64,000 nucleotides of DNA from Flavobacterium psychroterrae (GCF_018380615.1 NZ_JAGYVZ010000005.1:62001-126000); one strand, 5' to 3'. Counted from the first letter of the stretch, positions 28,506 to 37,235 are shown. The notes: generated from the letters alone by a model not told the origin. Numbers and translations: made by a program.

Positions 28506-29360
28506 TTATTTCTTCACGTAAATAGGACTTCTTTTTAATAAATATGTAATAGAATCCATCCAGCTGTCTTTTATATTCAGGAAAGGCTTACGGGTTTGCG
28601 AGTAAATTTTGGTAGCATTTTTATACATGTCAAAATAAACCATATAATTGTAATACGTTAGATTACTTGAGTTTGTAGTTGAAACATCGCTTGTTTTTAC
28701 CTTTTTATTATTGTCGCTTACTTTTGCGTTTCCGCTATTATAAGTTGACGAAGTTGCACCTTCGGTTAGAGTAAATGAAACTTTTGCAGCAACAATATTA
28801 TCAACTCCCAGAATTTTTTCAAGATCCTGAATTGGCGTTTCGTCAATATTTTTATAGTCAATTCCCGCTTTGTGCAACAAACTATTTGTAACTCTTAAAT
28901 CCTGAACGGTTAACGGAAAAAGATTCGCAGATTTATCTAATAACTTATTATAAAGATCATTTTGCGCAAATTTCGCCATTTCCTCAGAGCTTTCCATCGT
29001 ACCGGAATTTACATAAGGAACCGGCAAAACAGCGATTGTATTGGGTTTCATTTCTGCCGAAGCTATAACCTGACCAGAGTTTTCAGATGCTGGTGTTGAA
29101 GCATTTGCAGAAACATCAAAAGTTTGAGAGCGTCCGCTTGCAAAATCAATTCTGGCAATTTGAGACACATCAAGCGAAATTTGCATTGTTTCGCCAGGCA
29201 ACGAATATTCAACCGTTTTATCAGACATTCTGGCAATCGTACACTCAATTATCTGATAATCTCTTTTTATTATTTTGTCTAATTTTTTTCCGCCCTGAGC
29301 GAAAGAAAACAAAGAAATAAGCAACATTATTACTACGTAAATAATTTTTTTAAAGTTCAT
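28506..29360 (-). CDS. Exported protein with CsgG/LpoB-like C-terminal region (uncharacterised)
   Basis: 284 residues. The signal peptide MNFKKIIYVVIMLLISLFSFAQ ends in a signal peptidase I site rather than a lipobox. Residues ~25-75 (RDYQIIECTIARMSDKTVEY) look like a small beta domain found in Bacteroidota exported proteins. From ~105, NTIAVLPVPYVNSGTMESS and FAQNDLYNKLLDKSANLFPL, then ILGVDNIVAAKVSFTLTEG, recall the nucleotide-free Rossmann-like fold of CsgG/LpoB/GNA1162 proteins. A serine/asparagine-rich linker follows. Function unknown; a periplasmic envelope-associated role is likely. Confidence 0.75.
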   Translation of the reverse strand: MNFKKIIYVVIMLLISLFSFAQGGKKLDKIIKRDYQIIECTIARMSDKTVEYSLPGETMQISLDVSQIARIDFASGRSQTFDVSANASTPASENSGQVIASAEMKPNTIAVLPVPYVNSGTMESSEEMAKFAQNDLYNKLLDKSANLFPLTVQDLRVTNSLLHKAGIDYKNIDETPIQDLEKILGVDNIVAAKVSFTLTEGATSSTYNSGNAKVSDNNKKVKTSDVSTTNSSNLTYYNYMVYFDMYKNATKIYSQTRKPFLNIKDSWMDSITYLLKRSPIYVKK

Positions 29361-29502
29361 GGTATTTAATTAAATTCTCCGACTCTTAGGCTTTTCGGAT
29401 TCACCTTTTGTAAAAATTATGTTTGTTAAATTTATAAAATTAAACAAACACTAAGTTACGAAATATCTTATTTTTTATTCAAATAAAGACATTTTTTTTC
29501 AG

Positions 29503-29765
29503 AAGCTAATCCCGCTATCCCTTTCAATCTTTTGCTTTTTAAAGAAAAAAGCAAAAAGGATTGCCAGTCCTATCCTACCGTCTGGACACAAGTACAAGAC
29601 AAACACGAATTTCACTAATTGACACTAATTTAGTTTGTGGAATTAATTTCACAAACTAAATTAACCTATTAAAATTTGTGCAAATTCGTGAAATTCGTGT
29701 TCAAAATTGATTAATAACATTTGTGTCCAGACGGTAGAGTCCTATCGGGGCTAGGACTTTTGGAT
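29503..29765. repeat. Structured intergenic element interrupted by an insertion
   Basis: In the 448-base gap after the RDD gene, the sequence GCTAATCCCGCTATCCC, a hairpin TTTTGCTTTTT / AAAAAGCAAAA (29531-29560 region), GGATTGCC, and the hairpin AGTCCTA-tcggggc-TAGGACT (29738-29758) with a T run belong together, but are split by the insertion at 29575-29737. The final hairpin could be a plus-strand terminator. No open frame. The remainder of the gap (29361-29502) is AT-rich with nothing recognisable. Confidence 0.55.
29575..29737. mobile_element. 163-bp MITE-like element flanked by a 9-bp direct repeat
   Basis: The ends are perfect 17-bp inverted repeats: CTACCGTCTGGACACAA (29575-29591) and its complement (29721-29737). 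Exact copies of AGTCCTATC abut both ends (29566-29574, 29738-29746), which is what a 9-bp target-site duplication would look like. Internally there are 13-bp arms ACACGAATTTCAC (29603-29615 / 29688-29700) and a 13-bp central hairpin AATTTAGTTTGTG (29627-29639 / 29650-29662). It does not code for a transposase. Confidence 0.7.
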
Positions 29766-29808
29766 TTCATGAAAAATTGTAGAAAATCGACATCTAATCT
29801 TCAGAGAA

Positions 29809-30552
29809 TTACATGTTTTGAGTGTAAAAATTATAATCTTTTAAAACCACTCTTAAAAAATCGCTGCTATTTCCGGATTGGTTTTTAATTCCCGTAACAC
29901 TTTCAATTTTAGCCACTAATTTTAAAATAACCTCATGATCGTGTTTTGCTGTTGCATTTTGAAAAGTTTCCTTGATAATACGCATATCATTATCAGATAA
30001 TTTAATCACCAAAGGATAGGTTGGCACATAAGCATCACCTATTTCCTCCAGAATAGTATGGCTGATATTGATTTTATTTTTTAAAGTAATCACCGCAGTT
30101 CCTGCCACCATATCGCCTAATCGCTGTGCTTTTTTACTTGAAACCACACTTATAAGAGCAACAATACCGTACAAAAGTGTAATATCAATTAATCTAAAAA
30201 ACCAACGCATCAAGTAATCACCAAATCCGGCTTGATAACCATCTATTTTTACCACTTTTATTTTTACTAATTTTTTCCCGATAGTCTGACCTTCAAAAAT
30301 ACTTTCTAAAGTCAGGGAATAAATAAAAAAAGGAAAATAAAGCACTAAAACAATCGCAAATTTTGACCAATTGTCTAATTTCTGAAATAATTTATCGAAA
30401 TTTAACCAATAAAAAAAAACAAGAGAAATCACCGTCACATAAGCTAGTTTTATAGCCAGATCAATAAAATAAGATCCTATTCGTTCCCCTGCTGAAGCGG
30501 CGATAAAATTTATTTTAACATTTTGTGTTGTATTAATAGATAATTCTGACAT
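29809..30552 (-). CDS. RDD family membrane protein
   Basis: 247 residues. The RDD signature is read as AGERIGSYFIDLAIKLAYVT (Arg-Asp pair), followed by helices around residues 30-60 and a Gly-rich QTIGKKLVKIKVVKIDGYQA segment, then RWFFRLIDITLLYGIVALIS and AQRLGDMVAGTAVI. The final ~70 residues form a soluble tail. It is the divergent first member of a cluster with SpoIIM, DUF4129, DUF4350, MoxR and DUF58 genes; the two start codons are separated by only 20 bases. RDD proteins have been linked to ion transport, but the function here is unknown. Confidence 0.85.
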   Translation of the reverse strand: MSELSINTTQNVKINFIAASAGERIGSYFIDLAIKLAYVTVISLVFFYWLNFDKLFQKLDNWSKFAIVLVLYFPFFIYSLTLESIFEGQTIGKKLVKIKVVKIDGYQAGFGDYLMRWFFRLIDITLLYGIVALISVVSSKKAQRLGDMVAGTAVITLKNKINISHTILEEIGDAYVPTYPLVIKLSDNDMRIIKETFQNATAKHDHEVILKLVAKIESVTGIKNQSGNSSDFLRVVLKDYNFYTQNM

Positions 30553-30572
30553 ATTTTATATTTTAGCCTATA

Positions 30573-31538
30573 ATGAGAGAAGTCGCCTTCATAAAACAAA
30601 ATAAAGAAAAATGGCTGGAGTTTGAGCTCGCTATTTTTGGTAAAGCTAAAAAAAATCCTGATGAGTTAGCAAATTTGTACATTCAAATGATGAATGACTT
30701 GTCGTATGCACAAACGTATTATCCCAAAAGTAAGACTGTTGTGTATTTAAATCATCTTGCTTCACAGATTTACCAAAAGATCTACAAAACCAAGCGAACC
30801 GAACAAAACAGATTAGTAGAATTCTTTAAAACTGAAGTTCCTTTACTCCTTTATGAATACAGGAGATATTTGCTGTATGCCTTTATTTTATTCTTTTTAA
30901 CCCTTGCAATGGGCGTAATTTCGGCAATATACGATCAGAATTTCGTTAGGTTGATATTGGGTGACAGTTATGTAAACATGACTTTGGATAATATCAAAAA
31001 AGGAGATCCCATGGCGGTTTACGGTTCCGGAAGCAACTGGGGAAGTTTTGTTGGCATCACCATGAACAACCTGTACGTAGGCGCAAGATGTTATATTTAC
31101 GGCATATTTGGCGGACTTGGAACGTTTTACATTTTCCTGCAAAACTCATTGATGTTGGGCGCATTTCAATACTTTTTTTATGATCAGAATGTTTTCTGGA
31201 AAAGCGTTCGCGGGATCTGGATACACGGTTCTATGGAGATCTTTGCCATTGTAATTGAATCTGCAGCAGGATTTATTTTAGGTGCATCAATATTATTTCC
31301 TAAAACATATTCACGATTAAATTCGCTTAAAATAGGTTTCAAAAACAGTTTTAAGATATTTCTTAGTACCTTTCCGTTCACCATAAGTGCAGGATTTCTG
31401 GAAGGTTTCATTACACGATATTCCGTAGATATGCCTAATTGGCTGAGCAGCTTTATTATCTTGTTTACTTTAGGAATAATTTCATTTTATTATTTAGTCT
31501 ATCCATTCATTGTTCACAAAAAAATAAATTCATTATAA
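30573..31538 (+). CDS. SpoIIM (stage II sporulation protein M)-like membrane protein
   Basis: 321 residues. A helical cytoplasmic N-terminal part (MREVAFIKQNKEKWLEFEL) precedes membrane helices with the family's characteristic GSNWGSFVGITMNNLYVGAR and GGLGTFYIFLQNSLMLGAFQ. The C-terminal part has GSMEIFAIVIESAAGFILGA, then three more helices. SpoIIM homologues in non-sporulating bacteria travel with RDD, MoxR and DUF58 genes. The stop overlaps the next start by one base (TAATG), showing an operon. Confidence 0.85.
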   Translation: MREVAFIKQNKEKWLEFELAIFGKAKKNPDELANLYIQMMNDLSYAQTYYPKSKTVVYLNHLASQIYQKIYKTKRTEQNRLVEFFKTEVPLLLYEYRRYLLYAFILFFLTLAMGVISAIYDQNFVRLILGDSYVNMTLDNIKKGDPMAVYGSGSNWGSFVGITMNNLYVGARCYIYGIFGGLGTFYIFLQNSLMLGAFQYFFYDQNVFWKSVRGIWIHGSMEIFAIVIESAAGFILGASILFPKTYSRLNSLKIGFKNSFKIFLSTFPFTISAGFLEGFITRYSVDMPNWLSSFIILFTLGIISFYYLVYPFIVHKKINSL

Positions 31539-32491
31539 TGTTTGAACTTTTCAAAAAACGAGAACTGAGCGACTATTTAGTAGATACATTTACCTTTTTT
31601 AAAAGTTACGGAAAACACTTTTTCAAAACTTTTTTTCTCATAAATACAGGTATGTTGCTCGTCGTTGGCGCGTTAGTATATTGGTTTTTAAAACATAATT
31701 TTCAATCATTAGTCCGCAATAATTTAGACCAGACTGAACCAGGTTCTCTATTAAATTATTTTAATGATAATGATCCCGCTTTGGTTGGTTTTGGAGCCAT
31801 TTCAATTCTTTTAATCCTGATTGTGTCGCTATTCAATTCCTCCTATCCGGTTTTATATCTCAAACTGATAGCCCAAAAAAACACAAATAATTTCACCACA
31901 AAAGACATCTTATCAGCCTTTAAACAAAACATTTGGAAATTATTTAAATTCACAATTGGAGTGATATTCATTATATTTCCGGTACTATTTATCACCATCA
32001 TTATATTGTTTTTACTTTGTTTCGTTTTAATCGGGATTCCGTTATTGATACTTGCAATTCCAACGTTGTTTACATGGATTCATTTTAGTTTTTATATTTA
32101 TTTAACCGAAGAAAAAAGCTTTTTTCAATCGTTAAATAATGCTTATCTTTTACTAAAAGACAATTTCTGGACAAGCATAGGCGCTACTTTTTTAGCAATG
32201 GTCATTATTCAAATGGTTCAGGGATCGATAACAATGTTTATTTACTTTGCTGGAATATTTTTAGTTATTGGTACAGCCTTAATAAATCCTAATTTTGATG
32301 ATCAATCATTTGATGCCGCTTCGCCTTTTTTAATCATTGGCATAACATTAATCTTTATTTTAATATTGGTAATCAGCACTATTTTTAATAATATGTTAGT
32401 CATTAATCAGGGAATTATATATTACAGTTTAAGTGCAGATGATACAATTTCAACTGCTGAAATTGATTTAATAGGGAACAATAATGAATAG
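31538..32491 (+). CDS. Multi-pass membrane protein of unknown function
   Basis: 317 residues from the ATG at 31538, which overlaps the SpoIIM stop (TAATG). An upstream in-frame start at 31439 lies inside the SpoIIM gene and is rejected. About seven hydrophobic helices, e.g. FFLINTGMLLVVGALVYWFL, IGVIFIIFPVLFITIIILFL and ILLILIVSLF. Charged loops include KKRELSDYLVDTFTFFKSYG. It overlaps the DUF4129 gene by 8 bases. I do not recognise the family; the location in an RDD/SpoIIM/MoxR/DUF58 operon suggests that it is part of the same membrane complex. Confidence 0.75.
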   Translation: MFELFKKRELSDYLVDTFTFFKSYGKHFFKTFFLINTGMLLVVGALVYWFLKHNFQSLVRNNLDQTEPGSLLNYFNDNDPALVGFGAISILLILIVSLFNSSYPVLYLKLIAQKNTNNFTTKDILSAFKQNIWKLFKFTIGVIFIIFPVLFITIIILFLLCFVLIGIPLLILAIPTLFTWIHFSFYIYLTEEKSFFQSLNNAYLLLKDNFWTSIGATFLAMVIIQMVQGSITMFIYFAGIFLVIGTALINPNFDDQSFDAASPFLIIGITLIFILILVISTIFNNMLVINQGIIYYSLSADDTISTAEIDLIGNNNE

Positions 32492-33257
32492 AGTTCTCAT
32501 CATTTTATCGTTTCTCCTATTCTTTGGCATTTCGCATGCTCAGGATTCTTTGGCTACAGCCGAACCTTTTTCAGTAAATTCAATAAAATATACTGAAAAA
32601 GATATTCAGATTGATTCAGATACTGTTGAAGTCAAAACTTTTTCTAAAAATTTCAAGAAAAAATATACCGACTCAGATTTTGTTTATGAACAAAAAGCGC
32701 CTGAAAAAAGTTTTTGGCAACGTTTTATAGAATGGCTCGCTTATATTTATAGAAGTATTTTTGGAGCAAGAAGCATCCAAACTTCGGTAGGTTTCATCGA
32801 CCTTTTTCTAAAAGCTATAGCTGTTTTAATAATTGTATTTGTGATTTACTTAATTGTAAAAGCCATAATTAACAAGGAAGGACAATGGATTTTTGGAAAA
32901 AACTCAAAGAAAAGAAACATCAATTATTCGGATATTGAAAAGAATATACATCTTTTAGATTTCGAAAAAATGATTCAGGAAAGTATTCAGTCCGGCGAAA
33001 AAAGAGTCGCCGTTCGCTACTATTATCTTTGGTTATTAAAAGTGATGGCGCAAAATCATTACATTGAATGGGATATTGAAAAAACCAATTCTGATTATTT
33101 ATACGAACTTCAAAACCCAAATCATAAAGAGGATTTTACCTATTTATCTTATTTGTACAATTATATCTGGTACGGAGAATTTGAAATTGATGAAACCTCG
33201 TTTATAAAAGCCGAAAACCGATTTAAGAATGCCATAAAAACCTTTAGTAATGGATAA
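32484..33257 (+). CDS. DUF4129-type membrane protein
   Basis: 257 residues. Signal-like start MNRVLIILSFLLFFGISHAQ, an exported segment, one strong transmembrane helix (FLKAIAVLIIVFVIYLIVKA), then a cytoplasmic domain with the DUF4129 pattern: GEKRVAVRYYYLWLLKVMAQ, WDIEKTNSDYLYEL and YLYNYIWYGEFEIDETSF. In other phyla this domain occurs in the same operon as MoxR ATPase and DUF58 genes, or next to transglutaminase-like proteins. It overlaps the neighbours by 8 bases on both sides. Function unknown. Confidence 0.78.
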   Translation: MNRVLIILSFLLFFGISHAQDSLATAEPFSVNSIKYTEKDIQIDSDTVEVKTFSKNFKKKYTDSDFVYEQKAPEKSFWQRFIEWLAYIYRSIFGARSIQTSVGFIDLFLKAIAVLIIVFVIYLIVKAIINKEGQWIFGKNSKKRNINYSDIEKNIHLLDFEKMIQESIQSGEKRVAVRYYYLWLLKVMAQNHYIEWDIEKTNSDYLYELQNPNHKEDFTYLSYLYNYIWYGEFEIDETSFIKAENRFKNAIKTFSNG

Positions 33258-34452
33258 AAGCATCAAAATTTACATTGCTGTTCTGGTTTTTATTTTAGGT
33301 ATTATTCTACTAATAGATCACGATCAGCCCAAGCAAATTGACTGGCAGCCCACTTATTCTGTCAATGACAAAATCCCGTACGGATTATATGTTTTTGATA
33401 AGGAAATCGATGGCTTTTTTAAAAATCATAAAGTCGAAAGAATTTCAACAGTAACACCATATGAATTTTTAGATTCAAAATATGATGAAGATACACTTGT
33501 AGAAAACTATAAAATAAAAGGAAACTTTATTAATATATCCGAAAATAATACAATTGATGAACAATCTATTAAAGAGATTTTTTATTTTGTATCTCACGGA
33601 AACAATGCTTTTTTAAGCATGAAAACCTTTCCGCAATATTTATTAGACACTTTAAAAGTCGAAATAAGTTCTGATTTTCTGAATGCAAATAATACGATTG
33701 TAGAGCTTGCCAATAAAAAAACGAATCCTAAAAAATATACTTTCTCACAACAATTAGAATATTATTTTTCAAAAATTGACACTTTAAATACGACCGTTCT
33801 GGGATATCAGAGCACAAAATCAAGTCTTAAAAAACATATTGATTATATTAAGGTTCCGTACAGACAAGGATATTTTTATTTACATACACAACCTGTGGCT
33901 TTTACGAATTATAATTTACTAAAAGCAGATCATTATCAATATACCGAAAGTGTTTTATCGTATTTGCCAAAAGGTGATATTTTTTGGTACACCAAACAAA
34001 AAGAGGACATATCACAATCCTCATTGCGTTATATTATGAGTCAGCCGGGATTAAAATGGGCGTGGTATTTCTTTTTAATCGGAATGTTGATTTTTATGAT
34101 TTTCAATGCCAAACGAAAACAGCGAATTGTACCAATAATCAAACCTTTGCAAAATTCAACGGTTGATTTTACAAAAACAATCGGAAACTTGTATTATCAG
34201 GAAGGCGATCATAAAAATATTATCGATAAAAAAATCATTTACTTTTTAGAAAAAATCCGAACTGATTATTTGATTGATACCACAAAATTAGATGACGCTT
34301 TTATTCAAAAATTGCAGCATAAAACAGGAAAAAATCAAACAGATATTCAGGCTCTTATATTTTTAATCAACGAACATCGAAATAGTTATCACGGAAGTCT
34401 GGAAGAAGATTTAATCCGAATAAACAATGCAATAGAAAAGATTTTACATTAA
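33250..34452 (+). CDS. DUF4350-type membrane protein
   Basis: 400 residues. An N-terminal helix (KIYIAVLVFILGIILLIDHD) is followed by a domain with YSVNDKIPYGLYVFDKEIDG, where DUF4350 proteins begin, and FVSHGNNAFLSMKTFPQYL. A second membrane helix near residue 280 (GLKWAWYFFLIGMLIFMIFN) is followed by a cytoplasmic tail. It overlaps the DUF4129 gene by 8 bases. The domain family is known from similar MoxR/DUF58 operons but has no established activity. Confidence 0.75.
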   Translation: MDKSIKIYIAVLVFILGIILLIDHDQPKQIDWQPTYSVNDKIPYGLYVFDKEIDGFFKNHKVERISTVTPYEFLDSKYDEDTLVENYKIKGNFINISENNTIDEQSIKEIFYFVSHGNNAFLSMKTFPQYLLDTLKVEISSDFLNANNTIVELANKKTNPKKYTFSQQLEYYFSKIDTLNTTVLGYQSTKSSLKKHIDYIKVPYRQGYFYLHTQPVAFTNYNLLKADHYQYTESVLSYLPKGDIFWYTKQKEDISQSSLRYIMSQPGLKWAWYFFLIGMLIFMIFNAKRKQRIVPIIKPLQNSTVDFTKTIGNLYYQEGDHKNIIDKKIIYFLEKIRTDYLIDTTKLDDAFIQKLQHKTGKNQTDIQALIFLINEHRNSYHGSLEEDLIRINNAIEKILH

Positions 34453-34468
34453 TATTAAAAATAAATTT

Positions 34469-34519
34469 GCTACAGATTAGAATGATTTTTAATCTGTGAG
34501 AATCATTTTAATCTGTGGC
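34469..34519. repeat. Intergenic palindrome, CACAGATTAAAATGATTT family
   Basis: GCTACAGATTAGAATGATTT near 34469 faces AATCATTTTAATCTGTGGC ending at 34519. It lies inside the operon between the DUF4350 and MoxR genes and closely resembles the inner part of the repeat at 38374-38436. Confidence 0.65.
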
Positions 34520-34545
34520 AAAAAAATTAAAGAAACATACCAAAT

Positions 34546-35559
34546 ATGGACGATATCAATACACCAAAAACAGAAATCACAAACGAAAATGTGAATTTTG
34601 AAACCAGAATAAATCTTGGACCACTTTTAGACCACGTAAACAGCATCAAAAAAGAACTTGAAACTGTCATTGTGGGACAACATAAAATGATCGATCAGCT
34701 TTTGGTCGCGATTTTATCAAATGGTCACGTTTTGCTTGAAGGCGTTCCGGGAGTTGCCAAAACAATTACCGCTAAATTATTATCTAAAACGTTGAGTATT
34801 GGCTTTAGCCGAATTCAGTTTACGCCGGATTTAATGCCATCGGATATTTTAGGAACTTCAATTTTTAATCTTAAAAACTCCGAATTTGAGTTTAAAAAAG
34901 GTCCAATTTTCTCTAATTTAATTTTAATTGACGAGATTAATCGTGCACCTGCAAAAACACAAGCGGCGCTTTTTGAAGTTATGGAAGAGCGCCAGATAAC
35001 CATTGACGGATTTGCTTATCAGCTTGAAACTCCGTTTTTAGTCATTGCAACGCAAAATCCAATTGAGCAGGAAGGAACTTACCGTTTGCCGGAAGCACAA
35101 TTAGACCGTTTTTTATTCAAAATCACAATCGATTATCCTAAATTAAACGAAGAGATTTTAATTATCCAAAGAGAGCATTTATTGCAGGATCACGGAAAAT
35201 TAGAAGCGATAAAAACCATCCTTTCTGCATCAGAAATTAAAGAATATCAAGGTTTGGTAAAACAAATCAGAGTAGAACAAAATCTATTGGAATATATTGC
35301 CCGAATTGTAGTAAACACGCGTGAAAATGCCTTTTTATATCTTGGTGCTTCTCCCCGCGCGTCAATTGCAATTTTGAATGCATCAAAAGGTTTCGCCGCA
35401 ATTCGCGGTCGTGATTTCGTTACTCCGGAAGATATTAAAGAAGCCGCAATTCCGGTTTTACAACACCGCGTTATCGTAGCGCCTGAACGTGAAATGGAAG
35501 GAATTACAAGCTCGGAAATTATCAAACAAATTATTGAAACAGTTGAAATACCGAGGTAG
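34546..35559 (+). CDS. MoxR family AAA+ ATPase
   Basis: 337 residues. Walker A is LLEGVPGVAKT near residues 65-75, Walker B ILIDEINRAP, sensor 1 FLVIATQNPIEQEGTYRLPE, and the arginine-finger region is YRLPEAQLDRFLFKI. The C-terminal lid contains LGASPRASIAILNASKG. MoxR ATPases act as chaperone-like remodellers of vWA-domain partners; here the DUF58 protein 170 bases downstream is the likely partner. It is in the same operon as the RDD/SpoIIM cluster by direction and spacing. Confidence 0.93.
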   Translation: MDDINTPKTEITNENVNFETRINLGPLLDHVNSIKKELETVIVGQHKMIDQLLVAILSNGHVLLEGVPGVAKTITAKLLSKTLSIGFSRIQFTPDLMPSDILGTSIFNLKNSEFEFKKGPIFSNLILIDEINRAPAKTQAALFEVMEERQITIDGFAYQLETPFLVIATQNPIEQEGTYRLPEAQLDRFLFKITIDYPKLNEEILIIQREHLLQDHGKLEAIKTILSASEIKEYQGLVKQIRVEQNLLEYIARIVVNTRENAFLYLGASPRASIAILNASKGFAAIRGRDFVTPEDIKEAAIPVLQHRVIVAPEREMEGITSSEIIKQIIETVEIPR

Positions 35560-35561
35560 TT

Positions 35562-35714
35562 TTTAGTTTTCAGTCGCAATTTTGAGTAAAAAGTCGCAGT
35601 CGCAGTTTTCAGTGATCAACTGAGACTGAATACCGAGACTGAAAACTGAGACTAAAAACTGAGACTGCAAACTGAGACTGCAAACCGTGACTAAAAACAG
35701 TGACTGATAAGAAT
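35562..35714. repeat. GAGACTG/CAGTCTC repeat cluster
   Basis: Between the MoxR and DUF58 genes, about 150 bases carry near-tandem units such as ACTGAGACTAAAA and ACTGAGACTGCAA with facing copies TTTTCAGTC. Same vocabulary as the array at 62010-62461. The repeat sits inside what is otherwise an operon. Confidence 0.7.
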
Positions 35715-35731
35715 TTTTAAACAAAATAATC

Positions 35732-37063
35732 GTGAAATTCATAAAAAGCCTTTACCTCAATAACTTCTTTTTTTATGTGCTTTTAGGCATTATAGGATTA
35801 TTTGTTTTCGCTTTTATTTTTCCAAATTTATACAATGCCGTTTGGTTTGTAGTTTTGATTTTAGTCACTTTTTCAGGACTTGATATTTTAGTTTTATATC
35901 TGACTAAAACAGGAATTGAAGCGGAAAGAATTACTCCGGAAAAATTATCGAACGGTGATTTAAATCCCATGAGTGTTGCTGTAAAAAATCATTATACTTT
36001 TAAAATTTCAATTAAAATTATAGATGAAATTCCGTTTCAGTTTCAGGTACGGGATTTTCAGATTTTAAAGACTATTAAGGCATCAGAACACAAAGAATTT
36101 GGTTATGAATTGCGTCCGACAGAACGTGGCGAATATAATTTTGGAGCACTGAATATCTACGTTTCTTCGCCTTTAAAATTAATTTCAAGAAGATTTGCTT
36201 TCGATAAAAATAAAATGGTCCCCACTTATCCGTCGTATATTCAGTTACGAAAATACGATTTATTGGCGTTTTCCAATAATCTGCATCAATACGGAATCAA
36301 AAAAATCCGCCGAATTGGCCACACTATGGAATTTGAACAAATTAAGGAATATGTTCAGGGCGATGATTTACGAACTTTAAACTGGAAAGCCACAGCAAAG
36401 AAAAATGCTTTGATGGTCAACCAGTTTCAGGACGAAAAATCACAATCGGTTTATATGGCGATAGATAAAGGTCGCGTCATGCAAATGCCTTTTGACGGAC
36501 TGAGTTTGCTGGATTATGCTATTAATTCGACTTTGGTTTTATCCAATGTAATTTTGAAAAAGCAAGATAAAGCGGGCGTTTTTGCGTTTTCTAAAAAAGT
36601 AGAAAACAGAGTTTTTGCGGAAAAAAGAGCTTCGCAAATGCAAAAAATTCTCGAAACATTATACAACATCAAAACTGATTTTTTCGAAAGTGATTATAGT
36701 CGTTTGTATGTTGATATCAAGAAAAACATCAATCAGAGAAGTTTGATTATCCTATACACTAATTTTGAAACAATGGATGGTTTAAATCGTCAATTACCTT
36801 ATTTAAAAGGAATTGCAAAAAGCCATTTGTTAGTTGTAGTTTTCTTTAGCAATACTGAACTGAATGCAATCATCAACAGAAAAACAGATACAATTCAGGA
36901 AATTTACGATAAAGTAATTGCCGAAAAATTCATGTTCGAAAAACGCTTAATCGCAAACGAACTCAAGAAATACGGAATACATTCGGTTTTAACACAACCT
37001 GAAAATCTGACTTTGGATGCAATTAATAAATACTTAGAAATTAAGGCGAGAGGGATTTTGTAG
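35732..37063 (+). CDS. DUF58 domain protein (vWA-like, MoxR partner)
   Basis: 443 residues. The start is GTG at 35732; the next in-frame ATG lies far downstream, so GTG is chosen. Two N-terminal helices (residues ~10-55) anchor it, followed by a beta-rich region and then the DUF58 core: RRIGHTMEFEQIKEYVQGDD, LRTLNWKATAKKNALMVNQF and YMAIDKGRVMQMPFDGLSLL, a vWA-like strand whose metal site is degenerate (DKGRV instead of DxSxS). It pairs with the MoxR ATPase upstream. Separated from it only by a repeat cluster. Confidence 0.88.
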   Translation: MKFIKSLYLNNFFFYVLLGIIGLFVFAFIFPNLYNAVWFVVLILVTFSGLDILVLYLTKTGIEAERITPEKLSNGDLNPMSVAVKNHYTFKISIKIIDEIPFQFQVRDFQILKTIKASEHKEFGYELRPTERGEYNFGALNIYVSSPLKLISRRFAFDKNKMVPTYPSYIQLRKYDLLAFSNNLHQYGIKKIRRIGHTMEFEQIKEYVQGDDLRTLNWKATAKKNALMVNQFQDEKSQSVYMAIDKGRVMQMPFDGLSLLDYAINSTLVLSNVILKKQDKAGVFAFSKKVENRVFAEKRASQMQKILETLYNIKTDFFESDYSRLYVDIKKNINQRSLIILYTNFETMDGLNRQLPYLKGIAKSHLLVVVFFSNTELNAIINRKTDTIQEIYDKVIAEKFMFEKRLIANELKKYGIHSVLTQPENLTLDAINKYLEIKARGIL

Positions 37064-37154
37064 AAGTGTAAAATGTTTTGGAGAAAAATGATGAAGCCAT
37101 TTTTTAAATATTATTAAAACATCAAGTTCTTACTATCAACTAAAAATAGTTAAA

Positions 37155-37222
37155 AAATCTTTGAACCTTTGTTCCTTTGCCCCTTTGAACCTTTTTCTTT
37201 GAACCTTTTTTCTTTGAACATT
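37155..37222. repeat. GAACCTTTG repeat cluster
   Basis: Tandem GAACCTTTG / TTCCTTTG / CCCCTTTG units just before the alkaline-phosphatase-fold gene. Similar clusters are at 28411-28482, 38532-38565, 46261-46290 and 46583-46650. Confidence 0.65.
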
Positions 37223-37235
37223 CTAACTCAAAAAA

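Noticed and set aside
31439-31537. N-terminal extension of the membrane gene at 31538
   Set aside because: It lies wholly inside the SpoIIM gene; the TAATG overlap marks the natural start.
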